Assembly (NCBI GenBank): GCA_964516135.1 | Contig: CAZEWN010000001.1 | Span: forward strand, 1-64,000 | Direction: 5' to 3' | DNA: 64,000 nt | From: 34-65-8 sp964516135 | GTDB taxonomy: Bacteria; Pseudomonadota; Alphaproteobacteria; Sphingomonadales; Sphingomonadaceae | Shown: positions 52,795-61,753 of the stretch, piece after piece | Position numbering within the stretch: position 1 is the first letter of the stretch | How the letters are laid out: each line of letters starts with the position of its first letter | Position numbers and translations under genes: made by a program | Notes under the pieces: generated by a model | Database searches by the model: none | Told to the model about the DNA's origin: nothing | The model's input: only the letters and a program-made list of their open reading frames with translations

Positions 52795-54072
52795 ATGCTT
52801 GGCATGACATGTTCGATCGTATCCTATCCCCGCTGGAGGCGCGCCGCCTGGGCAGCGCTCCAGGTCGCGGTGCTGCCCGTGGCGGCTCCCGCACTCGCAC
52901 AAACGGCCCCAGCCGCCGCCATGACAGCGACCAGCGCCGACGCGCCCGAGGCCCTGCCGCCGCGTACCAGCCCGAGCGTGAAGCCCGTCGACGTCGGCGC
53001 CGTCTGGTCGCATTTTGCCGACATCCCGGTTGGCGGCGATGCCGATCCGACCCTCCGTCTCGGCGGCAAGCTGGATGTATTCGTGGATGTGCGTGGCGGA
53101 GCGTTGGGGCTCGACGATTCGATTACGTTACATTTCCAACCGGAATTCAAATACGGGGCGAGTGCAAACGGGACGGTCGGCCTGCTGCCCACCAATTCGC
53201 AGCTCTTCTATCCGGGCGAGGGGGAGCAGTTCGACCTGTCGGCCAGCATTACCAAGACCTGGCGTAGCGGCGCCAGCCTGACCGTTGGCAAGTTGAACCT
53301 GCTGACACTGGCTGAACAGGTGCCGGTGCTCGGCGGCGGCGGGCACGAGGGCTTTCAGAACTTGGCCATGGCGCTGCCGCCGACGGCCGTCGTACCGGGA
53401 TCGATCACTGGCGCGGTGCTGAATGTCCCGACCAAGAACGCGCATTATCGCCTGTGGGTGTTCGACCCGCGCTCGCAATCGCGACAAAGCGGGTTCGAGG
53501 ATCCCTTCGGCGATGGCATCGCGGCGCTGGGGGCCGTTACCGTGCCGACGCGAATAGCGGGGCGCCGCACCTATCTGTCGGCCCGCGTGGTCGGATCGAC
53601 CCGGAGCCGACTGGCTGCCGAGGGTCTCCCGCCCGTATTGGTTCCTGCGCCGGGGGCAGCTTTCGGCAATCGCAAGGGCGAGATCGCGGGCGTGGTGAGC
53701 CTGTATCACTACCTTGCCGAGTATCCCGAGGCGCCGGGCAAGGGGATCGCCATCTTTGGACAGGTGTTTGCTTCGAATGGCGACCCAACGTTCCTTGACC
53801 GGAGTGCGTTTGCCGGAGTGATCGGCAATCCCCGCGCACGGCCGCAGGACAGGTTCGGGGTGGCATTCTTTCGATATTCGCTAACCGGTTCGCTGGTCCG
53901 CGCGCTGGCCAGCCGGGTCACGCTTGAGGACGAAGAAGGCATGGAGGCGTTCTATACGTTTGAAGTGGCGAAGCCGGTCCGCGTATCGGCCAGTTTGCAA
54001 GTGGTCGACAGCGCAGTGACGGTGCGCGAGACTGGCGTGATCGCCGGCCTCAGGCTATCGACCCGCTTCTGA
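52795..54072 (+). CDS. Carbohydrate-selective porin, OprB family
   Basis: 425 residues. A signal peptide ends near PALAQTAPAAA. A beta-barrel pattern of alternating strands follows, with the OprB-like features LDVFVDVRGGALGLDDSITLHFQPEF, LTVGKLNLLTLAE, FQNLAMALPPTAVVPGSITGAVL, and the C-terminal Phe of outer-membrane proteins (RLSTRF). It should be a sugar or organic-solute channel. Start MLGMTCSIV at 52795 or the ATG at 52804 are both possible. No sugar transport genes adjoin it. Confidence 0.85.
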   Translation: MLGMTCSIVSYPRWRRAAWAALQVAVLPVAAPALAQTAPAAAMTATSADAPEALPPRTSPSVKPVDVGAVWSHFADIPVGGDADPTLRLGGKLDVFVDVRGGALGLDDSITLHFQPEFKYGASANGTVGLLPTNSQLFYPGEGEQFDLSASITKTWRSGASLTVGKLNLLTLAEQVPVLGGGGHEGFQNLAMALPPTAVVPGSITGAVLNVPTKNAHYRLWVFDPRSQSRQSGFEDPFGDGIAALGAVTVPTRIAGRRTYLSARVVGSTRSRLAAEGLPPVLVPAPGAAFGNRKGEIAGVVSLYHYLAEYPEAPGKGIAIFGQVFASNGDPTFLDRSAFAGVIGNPRARPQDRFGVAFFRYSLTGSLVRALASRVTLEDEEGMEAFYTFEVAKPVRVSASLQVVDSAVTVRETGVIAGLRLSTRF

Positions 54073-54108
54073 TCCGGACCCAGACTGATCCGTAAATCAG
54101 GCAGGGCC

Positions 54109-54142
54109 AAAAAAAACGCCCGCCGACCGAAGCCGACGGGCG
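54109..54142 (-). terminator. Intrinsic terminator of the PEP-CTERM gene
   Basis: CGCCCG (54117-54122) pairs with CGGGCG (54137-54142). Read on the minus strand, the hairpin is followed by eight T residues (A8 at 54109-54116 on the plus strand). It lies 22 bases after the stop of the PEP-CTERM gene and also faces the porin stop. Confidence 0.8.
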
Positions 54143-54163
54143 CGTTTCGGTTCCAACCGAAAA

Positions 54164-54829
54164 TCAGAAGGCGAAGTTTACCCGACCCGGGGCGACAGCG
54201 GCGCGGCGGCGGCCACGCAGCATCCCGCCAAGCAGGCCAAAGCCGATGATCATCATCAACCAGGTGCCCGGCTCGGGAACGGCCTGGATGGCGATGTTAT
54301 CGATCTCGAATGCTTCCGAGGTCGAACGGAGGCGAAGCCCACCGACATTGAACTCGTCACCACCCGAAAAAGTGAAGGTCACCAGCGGATTGCTCTGCGG
54401 CAGGGTCTGGTTGCCAAACTGGCTGGCAATGATGTCATTGCCGTCAAATTCGGCAAGAACTTCGCCCATGAGATCGAGGATTTCGAGCGTGTTGTAGGTA
54501 TCGACCGAACCCCAGATGAAGGAGATTTTGCCAATCGCGCCGCCAAAGGCACTGAGATCAATCGTGCCCGGGCTGCCGGTGCTGGGACCGACAGTGTAAT
54601 AGGAACCGGTGCTGCCGAGCGGTTGGGCCCCATTGCCCGAACTTCCGCTCTTGATCAGTCCGGAAGTGGTCGGCGGAGTGGTGCCCGGCGTGTCGAAATC
54701 GTAGGTCGGCGTGGGGCCGGCATACACCGCGTTGCCATCCTGCGTGGACAGCGTCACGGCGGCGCTGGCGCCCGATGCCATGCCCATCGCGCAAGCCGCG
54801 ACGGTAAAGGCGAGCAATTTCTTGTTCAT
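54164..54829 (-). CDS. PEP-CTERM sorting-domain protein (exosortase substrate)
   Basis: 221 residues. The signal peptide is MNKKLLAFTVAACAMGMASGASA. The mature part is low in complexity (Gly/Ser/Thr-rich, STGSYYTVGPSTGSPGTIDLSAFGG) with a beta-rich, lectin-like appearance. The C-terminus is a textbook PEP-CTERM tail: VPEPGTWLMM, a hydrophobic stretch IIGFGLLGGML, and the Arg cluster RGRRR, followed by a short extension. Exosortase A would process it at the tail and it would be exported with exopolysaccharide. Exosortase itself is not in the window, but the ligase and glycosyltransferase at 41.9-44.7 kb are of the matching type. GGAGAC is the Shine-Dalgarno. Confidence 0.93.
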   Translation of the reverse strand: MNKKLLAFTVAACAMGMASGASAAVTLSTQDGNAVYAGPTPTYDFDTPGTTPPTTSGLIKSGSSGNGAQPLGSTGSYYTVGPSTGSPGTIDLSAFGGAIGKISFIWGSVDTYNTLEILDLMGEVLAEFDGNDIIASQFGNQTLPQSNPLVTFTFSGGDEFNVGGLRLRSTSEAFEIDNIAIQAVPEPGTWLMMIIGFGLLGGMLRGRRRAAVAPGRVNFAF

Positions 54830-55037
54830 TGACAGTCTCCTCAGTCTGAAAATGGTGCTGCCCCCCGGATTCCAGTGGACAACCCAAAACCATTGATTGC
54901 GACCTGACAATGGCGATTTCGCAACCTGTTCGGCTCGAGCGAATCGCCTCGATTGGCATTATGCGTCGTTAGCTTACCATTAAGCAAGACATTGTCGCAA
55001 TTCCGAATTCAGTGTCCCAGATTGGGTCATCTCGGCA
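54830..55037. other. Intergenic gap upstream of the PEP-CTERM gene
   Basis: This 208-base gap is less GC-rich than its surroundings and should contain the promoter of the minus-strand PEP-CTERM gene. I looked on both strands for a sigma-54 motif, as known in some exosortase systems, and found none with the correct GG-N10-GC spacing in the needed orientation. I see no other feature. Confidence 0.5.
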
Positions 55038-55718
55038 TCAAATGCGCCAATCGATTGCACCACGGTCGTGCAATTCGAGAAAGGCGTTAGCCTGGCTGAA
55101 CGGGCGCGATCCGAAAAAGCCGCGATAGGCCGACAGCGGGCTGGGATGCGGGCTCCGGATCACGAGATGGCGGGACTGTGCTATGGCTGGGATGCGTGCC
55201 GCCTTGGCCTGCGCGTGGCTCCCCCAAAGGATGAACACGCTCGGTTCCGCCTTCTCCGCCACCGCGCGAACGCATGCGTCGGTTATCATTTCCCAGCCTC
55301 GCCCACCATGGCTCCCCGCGCGGTTCGCCTCGACGGTGAGGGCATTGTTCAGCAGCAACACGCCCTGTTCGGCCCACCGGGTCAGGTCTCCGTGCGCAGG
55401 GCGCGCGAGCCCCAGGTCGTTCTCCAGTTCCGTGTAGATGTTGGCGAGGCTCGGTGGGGGCGCAATGCCCTCGGGGACGGAAAACGACAGCCCCATCGCC
55501 TGCCCCGGCCCATGATAGGGGTCCTGCCCCAGGATCACGACCTTGACGGCGTCCAGCGGCGTGTGCCGCAGCGCGGCCAGCCGCTGCCCTGCTGGGGGGT
55601 AGATCTTTTTTCCCGCAGTTTCTTCAGCCCGCAGCCAGCCGCTAAGCCGCCGCGCCTCTGGGGTGACGAGCACCGGTTCGAGTACCGGTTGCCAACTTAC
55701 GGGAACTGGGTCGTTCAT
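55038..55718 (-). CDS. ung: Uracil-DNA glycosylase
   Basis: 226 residues. The catalytic and uracil-binding motifs are GQDPYHGPGQAMGLSFSV (near residue 64) and HPSPLSAYRGFFG (near 190). It removes uracil from DNA after cytosine deamination or dUTP incorporation. The start MNDPVPVSW at 55718 is preferred to the longer frame, which overlaps the leader of rnd. It is divergent from the RNase D gene across 79 bases. Confidence 0.97.
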   Translation of the reverse strand: MNDPVPVSWQPVLEPVLVTPEARRLSGWLRAEETAGKKIYPPAGQRLAALRHTPLDAVKVVILGQDPYHGPGQAMGLSFSVPEGIAPPPSLANIYTELENDLGLARPAHGDLTRWAEQGVLLLNNALTVEANRAGSHGGRGWEMITDACVRAVAEKAEPSVFILWGSHAQAKAARIPAIAQSRHLVIRSPHPSPLSAYRGFFGSRPFSQANAFLELHDRGAIDWRI

Positions 55719-55797
55719 CGCGCAATGGTTAACCAGCGCGGGCGCGCGTCGCCAGTGAGCCTTCCCCTTCATCCCCAACACGCCTAAGGGCGGCCCC

Positions 55798-56415
55798 ATG
55801 GCAGTTCATTTCCACGAAGAAGACCTTCCCATCGGCGTGCTGGCGGATGGGCCCGTCGCGGTCGATACCGAAACCATGGGGCTGGTGACGCCGCGCGACC
55901 GGCTATGCCTCGTCCAGATCAGCGACGGGCGCGGGGATGAGCATCTCGTGCGCTTTGGCGTGGGCAGCACGTACTCGGCGACCAATCTCAAGGCGGTGCT
56001 GGGCGACCCGGCCCGGCTGAAGCTGTTCCATTTCGCCCGTTTCGACCTCGCTGCGCTAGAACACTACCTCGGCGTGATGGCCGCGCCGGTTTTCTGCACC
56101 AAGATCGCCAGCAAGCTGACCCGCACCTATACCGACCGGCATGGCCTGAAGAACCTCGTCGAGGAACTGCTCGGCGCGACGCTGTCGAAAGTTCAGCAAT
56201 CGAGCGATTGGGGCGCGGCGGAAATCAACGACGCGCAACGCGACTATGCAGCCAGTGACGTGCGCTATCTTCACCGCCTGCACGAGGTGCTGGTGACCCG
56301 GCTGGCGCGCGAGGGGCGGGCCGAAATGGCACAGGCGTGCTTCGACTTCCTCCCCACCCGCGCGCGGCTCGACCTTGCCGGATGGAGCGAGCACGATATC
56401 TTCAGCCACATGTAA
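55798..56415 (+). CDS. rnd: Ribonuclease D (3'-5' exonuclease domain only)
   Basis: 205 residues. The DEDDy exonuclease motifs are DTETMGL near residue 23 and the Asp/Tyr region near YAASDVRYLHRLHEVL. The protein is about half the length of E. coli RNase D and lacks the HRDC domains, as is usual for the short alphaproteobacterial form. It precedes lptC by 25 bases. It trims tRNA or other small RNA ends. Confidence 0.92.
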   Translation: MAVHFHEEDLPIGVLADGPVAVDTETMGLVTPRDRLCLVQISDGRGDEHLVRFGVGSTYSATNLKAVLGDPARLKLFHFARFDLAALEHYLGVMAAPVFCTKIASKLTRTYTDRHGLKNLVEELLGATLSKVQQSSDWGAAEINDAQRDYAASDVRYLHRLHEVLVTRLAREGRAEMAQACFDFLPTRARLDLAGWSEHDIFSHM

Positions 56416-56440
56416 GGAGCGCCGGGCTAGCCCCGCGGGC

Positions 56441-57109
56441 ATGGTCATCCACCGCCGCATCGAGACCGACCAGGCCAAGGAACTGCGCAGCGCGCGGCAG
56501 CACTTCGCCGCGCCCGGCGGCAGCCACGACCGGCTGGTCGCCTTTTTGGGCAAGGCGCTGCCGATGGCCGTCGGCGTGATCGCGGCGCTTATGATCATCA
56601 CCCCATTGAGCCCGCGCGGCGAAGTCAGCTTCCTGCTCGACCGCAACAAGGTCGCGGTGATCGACCAGCGGCTATCGGTCGACAATGCGATGTACCGGGG
56701 GCAGGACAACCGCGGCCGCCCGTTCTCGCTGACAGCGGGAGAAGCGGTGCAGCGATCGAGTGCCGAGGGTATCGTACGGATGAACGATCTCGTCGCGCGC
56801 ATCCTCCTCAACGACGGGCCGGCCCGGTTGGGGGCGGAAGCGGGCGCCTATAGCCTGGAGGACGAAATCGTGCGCGTGTTCGGCCCGGTGCGGCTGACCG
56901 CCGCTGACGGTTACGACATGGTCGCGCGGGGGGTTTCGATCGACCTGAACCGTCGCACGATGTTTGGCAGCGGGGGGATCAGCGGGGCGATACCTGCGGG
57001 CACTTTCTCAGCCGATCGGCTTGAGGCGGACCTCGCCCAACGCACCATCGTGCTTGACGGCAACGCGCGCCTGCGCATGGTGCCGGGCGAATTGAGGATG
57101 CCGCAATGA
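56441..57109 (+). CDS. lptC: LPS export ABC transporter periplasmic protein LptC
   Basis: 222 residues. One membrane helix near residues 40-57 (LPMAVGVIAALMIITPL) anchors the protein, and the rest is a periplasmic beta-jellyroll (EVSFLLDRNKVA, NAMYRGQDNRGRPFSLTAGEAVQ). LptC links the LptB2FG transporter to LptA. It overlaps lptA by four bases (ATGA) and follows rnd, the usual alphaproteobacterial order. Confidence 0.9.
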   Translation: MVIHRRIETDQAKELRSARQHFAAPGGSHDRLVAFLGKALPMAVGVIAALMIITPLSPRGEVSFLLDRNKVAVIDQRLSVDNAMYRGQDNRGRPFSLTAGEAVQRSSAEGIVRMNDLVARILLNDGPARLGAEAGAYSLEDEIVRVFGPVRLTAADGYDMVARGVSIDLNRRTMFGSGGISGAIPAGTFSADRLEADLAQRTIVLDGNARLRMVPGELRMPQ

Positions 57110-57660
57110 ACGTTCACCTGAAACAGGCGCCGAAATGGATGCTGGCCGGATTCGTCGGCGCCCTCGCCATGTTCGCCGGGATGCAGGGCAATGCCCAGGC
57201 GATCGCCGGGCACAATTCCAACGCGCCGGTATCCTACGCCGCCGACCGGATCGAGCTGCAGGACCGCCAGAACCGGGTCATCCTGTCGGGCAATGTCGAC
57301 ATCACCCAGGCCGGTCTCAGGGTTCGTTCAGCACGCACACTGGTGAATTATTCCGACACCGGGCGCTTGGCGATCCAGCGCATTACCGCGACCGGCGGGG
57401 TCCAGGTAACACGCGCGAACGAAGCGGCGAGCGGCGATGTCGCGGTCTATGATTTCAACCGCCGGATCATCACCATGGCGGGCAATGTGCGCCTGCGCCG
57501 GGGCGGCGATACATTGAACGGCGGACGCCTGGTGATCGACCTCACCACGGGCGTGTCCAGCGTCGACGGCCGCGCATCGGGTTCGTCGTCGGTCACCGGC
57601 GAAGTGTCGAGCACCGGCAGCGGGCGCGTGACGGGGACGTTCTCGGTCCCGGAAAACTAG
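57106..57660 (+). CDS. lptA: LPS transport periplasmic protein LptA
   Basis: 184 residues with an N-terminal signal (about residues 11-32). The OstA/LptA repeats follow: PVSYAADRIELQDRQNRVILSGNVDITQAGLRVRSARTLVNY in parts, GVQVTRANEAASGDVAVYDF and a C-terminal Ser/Gly-rich tail. LptA bridges the inner and outer membranes for LPS transfer. lptB, usually next, is not found: the next gene (holA) lies on the opposite strand with two bases between stops. Confidence 0.93.
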   Translation: MNVHLKQAPKWMLAGFVGALAMFAGMQGNAQAIAGHNSNAPVSYAADRIELQDRQNRVILSGNVDITQAGLRVRSARTLVNYSDTGRLAIQRITATGGVQVTRANEAASGDVAVYDFNRRIITMAGNVRLRRGGDTLNGGRLVIDLTTGVSSVDGRASGSSSVTGEVSSTGSGRVTGTFSVPEN

Positions 57661-57662
57661 GC

Positions 57663-58700
57663 TCACCCCCGGCGTTGGCGAGCAGCCTGGCGGGCGATAT
57701 CGGTCAACCCTTGCGCCAGCAGCACCTCGCTTGCCTGGCTGTTGGTGAGGAGGCTGCGATGCAGCGCCGCGAGGTTGACAACCAGCCGTTCGAGCGGCTC
57801 GCCGCGCCATTTGGTAAGTTGCGCTTCCAGATCGCGCACGTCCTTGAAGAACACCCGCCGGGCGCGTTCCTCGCCCTTCAGGAAGCCGTGCACATCGCCG
57901 CCCCGGCCCAACCGTGCGGCCAGCTGTGCGAGTTGCGCCGCACGCCGCTCGAATGCCAGCAGCAGGCCGACCGGGTTCAGCGCCAGCTCGCGCAACCGGG
58001 CAAATTCACCCGCCAGCTTGGGCCGGTCGCCGGATAGCACTGCGTTGACGATCGGCATGAAGCCGTCTTCCTCCGTCGCCGCGCCAATTTCGGCGAGGGC
58101 GGCGGCATCGGCGTTCTTGGGCGCTTCGGGCGAGGCATCGAGATAGAGCGCCAGCTTGGTCACCTCGCTCTGCGCCAGGCGCACGTCCAGCCCGGCCCCG
58201 CGCGCGATGCGTTCGGCAAGATCGCCATTGAGGCGCAGGCCCGCGGCGTCGCCCATCGCGCGCACCGTCTGGGTCACGTCGCGCAACTCGGGCGGCCAGA
58301 ACATCGCCACCAGCGCATCGTCGCGCTTTTCCAGCAGCTTGGCGGTGCGCGATTTGTCAGTCGCGCCGGTCGCCACGATCAGCACCGGGCAAGCCTCGCC
58401 GTGGCCGATGAGGTGATTGCCGATCGCGTCCAGCGCCTCGTCACCATTGGCGCGAACCCAAATGTGCCTGGTTCCGCCGAACAGGGAACTGGAGCGAGCC
58501 TCGTCACCGAGCAGCACCGGGTCCTTGCGTAAGTCGGCACCGGACAGCTCGATCCGTTCGCCCGGCTCGGGCAGCATGGCGACGATCTTCTGCGCCGCGG
58601 CGGTCGCGCCCGCCTCGTCAGGACCGCAGAAGAAGAACACCCGCGCCTGCGCCACCGCGCGCCGGGCGGCCTGGGCAAAATCGCGCTGGGTGGCCTTCAC
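57663..58700 (-). CDS. holA: DNA polymerase III subunit delta
   Basis: 345 residues. The clamp-loader delta subunit shows FFFCGPDEAGATAAAQKI, ERIELSGADLRKDPVLLGDEARSSSLFGGTRHIWVR in parts and a C-terminal collar domain (PVGLLLAFERRAAQLAQLAARL). It opens the sliding clamp. It starts inside the end of lptE (ATGA overlap) and is the last gene of leuS-lptE-holA, an order common in alphaproteobacteria. Confidence 0.93.
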   Translation of the reverse strand: MKATQRDFAQAARRAVAQARVFFFCGPDEAGATAAAQKIVAMLPEPGERIELSGADLRKDPVLLGDEARSSSLFGGTRHIWVRANGDEALDAIGNHLIGHGEACPVLIVATGATDKSRTAKLLEKRDDALVAMFWPPELRDVTQTVRAMGDAAGLRLNGDLAERIARGAGLDVRLAQSEVTKLALYLDASPEAPKNADAAALAEIGAATEEDGFMPIVNAVLSGDRPKLAGEFARLRELALNPVGLLLAFERRAAQLAQLAARLGRGGDVHGFLKGEERARRVFFKDVRDLEAQLTKWRGEPLERLVVNLAALHRSLLTNSQASEVLLAQGLTDIARQAARQRRG

Positions 58701-59185
58701 GGCCCTTCGCGCAAGGTCAGCGAGATTTGCGTGACCATACGATCCGCAACCTCGCGCGCGAGATTTTCGAGCGCAGTCTGTTCCGCGGCAATCGTGGCAT
58801 ATTCGCTGCTGACAACATCGATCCCGGCATCCGCCCCGGCGGTCGCGTCGAGCACGATCTCGCCACTGGCAAGATCGACCAGCTGATAACGTGCGCGCAA
58901 TGTGCGGCGTTCGCGGCCGATCGTCTCGTCATTGAGGACGCCCAGCCCCTCGAGCCGGTCATCGAGCCGTACGTCCAGGCGATAACGCGATGTCGCTCCA
59001 CCGGCGGCGCCGAGCCGGTCATTCAGCGCGTTGCGGACCAGCCACCCCGCGCGCCCCTCGATCGCGGGCACGTCGATCGCGGCAAGCCCCTGCGCCACCG
59101 CGCCCGAGCCGCCACCGGCGTACATCGGCGAAAGGCCGCAACCGGCGAGCAACAGGAGGGCGAGCGGGGCGACCAGGAAACGCAT
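58697..59185 (-). CDS. lptE: LPS assembly lipoprotein LptE
   Basis: 162 residues. The lipoprotein signal is MRFLVAPLALLLLAGC with lipobox LAGC. The mature protein contains AIDVPAIEGRAGWLVRNALNDRLG and RRTLRARYQLVDLASGEIVLDA, features of the alphaproteobacterial LptE (LPS assembly) family. It forms the plug of the LptD translocon in the outer membrane. The start codon shares one base with the leuS stop (TGATG), and the end overlaps holA by four bases. Confidence 0.92.
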   Translation of the reverse strand: MRFLVAPLALLLLAGCGLSPMYAGGGSGAVAQGLAAIDVPAIEGRAGWLVRNALNDRLGAAGGATSRYRLDVRLDDRLEGLGVLNDETIGRERRTLRARYQLVDLASGEIVLDATAGADAGIDVVSSEYATIAAEQTALENLAREVADRMVTQISLTLREGP

Positions 59186-61713
59186 CAGGTGACGATATTC
59201 ACCAATCTGTCGGGCACCACAATGACCTTGCGCACCGCCGCGCCGCCAAGCGAGCGCTGGACGTTCTCCGACGCGAGCGCCAGCGCCTCGAGGTCCTCCT
59301 TCGAGGAACCCTTGGGCGCGGTCAGCGTGTCGCGCAGCTTGCCCATGTGCTGGACGGCGATGGTGACCTCGTCCTCGACCAGCAGCGCCGGATCGACTTG
59401 CGGCCAGGGGGCATCGGCGATCAGGCCCGCGTCCTGCGCGGCCCACGCTTCTTCGGCCAGATGCGGCATCATCGGCGCGACCAGCCGAATGAGCGTGGCG
59501 ATGGCGTTCGACCGGCTGGCCGAAGGCGCCGCCTTCTCGACCGCGCCGGTCAGTTCGTAAATGCGCGCGACCGCCTTGTTGAAGCCGAGCGCCTCGATAT
59601 CGATGGCAACCGCGGCGACTGTCTGGTGGACCTTGCGGTCAAGCGCCTTGTCGGTGATCGTGTCCGCCCCCGCGCCGCCTTCGCCGATCTGCCCGAACAG
59701 ACGCCACAGCCGCTGGACGAAACGCCAGCAGCCCTCGATCCCCGCCTCCGACCACGGCAGGTCGCGTTCCGGCGGGCTGTCGCTGAGCATGAACCAGCGC
59801 ACCGCGTCGGCGCCGTATCTCGCGACGATCGTGTCGGGGTCGACGGTGTTCTTCTTCGACTTCGACATTTTGATGACGCGGCCGATTTCGACCGGCGCGC
59901 CATCGGCCTTGAGCGTCGCGCCATTGCCTGTTCGTTCCACCTCGTCAGGCGAGAAGAACACGATGCGCCCGCCGTCTTCACGGCCATAGGTCTCGTGCGT
60001 CACCATCCCTTGCGTGAACAAGCTGGCGAAGGGCTCGGCGAAGTCGAGCATTCCCATATGCGCCAGCGCGCGGGTCCAGAAGCGGGCGTAGAGCAGGTGC
60101 AGGATCGCGTGCTCGACCCCGCCGATATACTGTTCGACCGGCAGCCACTTGGCCACTTCCTCGGGGTCGAACGGCTTGTCGGCGGGCTGGCTGGCGAAGC
60201 GCAGGAAGTACCAGCTCGAATCGACGAAAGTGTCGAGCGTGTCGGTCTCCCGCTCGGCTTTGCCGCCACAGCTCGGGCAATCGACGTGCTTCCAGGTCGG
60301 ATGGCGCAGCAACGGGTTGCCCGGGGTCTGGAAATCGACATCTTCCGGCAGCACAACTGGTAGCTGGTCCTTCGGAACCGGCACCACGCCGCACGCGCCA
60401 CAATGGATGAACGGGATCGGCGTGCCCCAATAGCGCTGGCGGCTGACGCCCCAGTCGCGCAGCCGCCACACCGTCCGCCCCTCGCCCCAGCCGCCGCTCT
60501 CGGCGCGGGCGATGACCGTCGCTTTGGCATCCTCGACGCGCATCCCGTCGAGGAAGTCCGAATTGACCAGCACGCCCTCACCCGCCTCGGCCTCTCCCGC
60601 GAAGGGCTTGTCTGCTTCGTCGGCGCTGGCTGCAACGACCCGCGGGATCGGCAAGCCGTACTTGGTCGCGAACTCGAAGTCGCGCTGGTCGTGGCCGGGC
60701 ACCGCCATGATCGCGCCCGTGCCGTAGTCCATCAGCACGAAGTTCGCGATATAGACCGGCAGATAATCGCCGGTGAACGGGTGCCGCGCGCCAATGCCGG
60801 TGTCGAAGCCCAGCTTCTCCGCCGTTTCCAGTTCCGCCGCGGTGGTCCCGCCGCGCTTGCACAGGTCGATGAACCTGGCCGCGTCGCAGTTCTGCGCCGC
60901 CACGGCTTGCGCCACCGGATGGTCGGGCGCGACCGCCACGAAGCTCGCGCCGAAGATCGTGTCGGGCCGGGTGGTATAGACCGGCAGCGTGTCGCCGCTC
61001 GACAGCGCGAACGAGAACTCCAGCCCCTGCGACTTGCCGATCCAGTTTTCCTGCATCAGCCGGACCTTGTCGGGCCACTTGTCGAGCGTGCCGAGCCCGT
61101 CCAGCAGGTCCTCGGCGAACTGGGTGATCTTGAGGAACCACTGGTTGAGCTTGCGCTTCTCGACCTCGGCGCCCGAACGCCAGCCCTTGCCGTCGATCAC
61201 CTGCTCGTTGGCGAGCACGGTCATGTCGACCGGATCCCAGTTGACCTCGCTCTCCTTGCGATAAACCAGCCCCGCCTCGTACAGCGCGAGGAACAGCGCC
61301 TGTTCGTGGCCGTAGTATTCGGGCTCGCAGGTCGCGATCTCGCGGCTCCAGTCGAGCGCGAAGCCGATGCGCTTAAGCTGCGCCTTCATGTTGGCGATGT
61401 TGTCGCGGGTCCAGCCGCCGGGGTGAACGCCCTTTTCCATCGCCGCGTTTTCCGCCGGCATTCCGAAAGCGTCCCAGCCCATCGGGTGGAGCACTTCGTG
61501 CCCGGTCATCCGCTTGTAGCGCGCCAGCACGTCGCCCATCGTGTAGTTGCGCACGTGGCCGATGTGGATGCGCCCCGAGGGATAGGGAAACATCTCAAGC
61601 ACGTAGGATTTCGGTTTCGCGGAATCGCTGTCGGCCACGAAGGTGCGCGCTTCGTCCCACGCGCGCTGCCAGCGCCCGTCGGCAATCGACGGATCGAAAC
61701 GGGTATCAGTCAT
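59185..61713 (-). CDS. leuS: Leucine--tRNA ligase
   Basis: 842 residues, class I synthetase of normal bacterial length. The HIGH motif appears as SGRIHIGHVRNYTMGD near residue 48 and the KMSKS motif as IKMSKSKKNTVDPD near residue 620. The editing domain between them contains the YTTRPDT threonine-rich region, and the zinc-binding region C-x2-C occurs in the 440-500 region (CGACGV and CPSCGG). It charges tRNA-Leu. It leads the leuS-lptE-holA operon, with a DUF3576 lipoprotein gene upstream on the same strand. Confidence 0.98.
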   Translation of the reverse strand: MTDTRFDPSIADGRWQRAWDEARTFVADSDSAKPKSYVLEMFPYPSGRIHIGHVRNYTMGDVLARYKRMTGHEVLHPMGWDAFGMPAENAAMEKGVHPGGWTRDNIANMKAQLKRIGFALDWSREIATCEPEYYGHEQALFLALYEAGLVYRKESEVNWDPVDMTVLANEQVIDGKGWRSGAEVEKRKLNQWFLKITQFAEDLLDGLGTLDKWPDKVRLMQENWIGKSQGLEFSFALSSGDTLPVYTTRPDTIFGASFVAVAPDHPVAQAVAAQNCDAARFIDLCKRGGTTAAELETAEKLGFDTGIGARHPFTGDYLPVYIANFVLMDYGTGAIMAVPGHDQRDFEFATKYGLPIPRVVAASADEADKPFAGEAEAGEGVLVNSDFLDGMRVEDAKATVIARAESGGWGEGRTVWRLRDWGVSRQRYWGTPIPFIHCGACGVVPVPKDQLPVVLPEDVDFQTPGNPLLRHPTWKHVDCPSCGGKAERETDTLDTFVDSSWYFLRFASQPADKPFDPEEVAKWLPVEQYIGGVEHAILHLLYARFWTRALAHMGMLDFAEPFASLFTQGMVTHETYGREDGGRIVFFSPDEVERTGNGATLKADGAPVEIGRVIKMSKSKKNTVDPDTIVARYGADAVRWFMLSDSPPERDLPWSEAGIEGCWRFVQRLWRLFGQIGEGGAGADTITDKALDRKVHQTVAAVAIDIEALGFNKAVARIYELTGAVEKAAPSASRSNAIATLIRLVAPMMPHLAEEAWAAQDAGLIADAPWPQVDPALLVEDEVTIAVQHMGKLRDTLTAPKGSSKEDLEALALASENVQRSLGGAAVRKVIVVPDRLVNIVT

Positions 61714-61753
61714 CTAGCCCCTGCCTGCCGGGTTCCGCGATAGGAAAATGCGA

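Noticed and set aside
54830..55037. Sigma-54 promoter for the PEP-CTERM gene
   Set aside because: No GG-N10-GC motif in the needed orientation was found in the gap.
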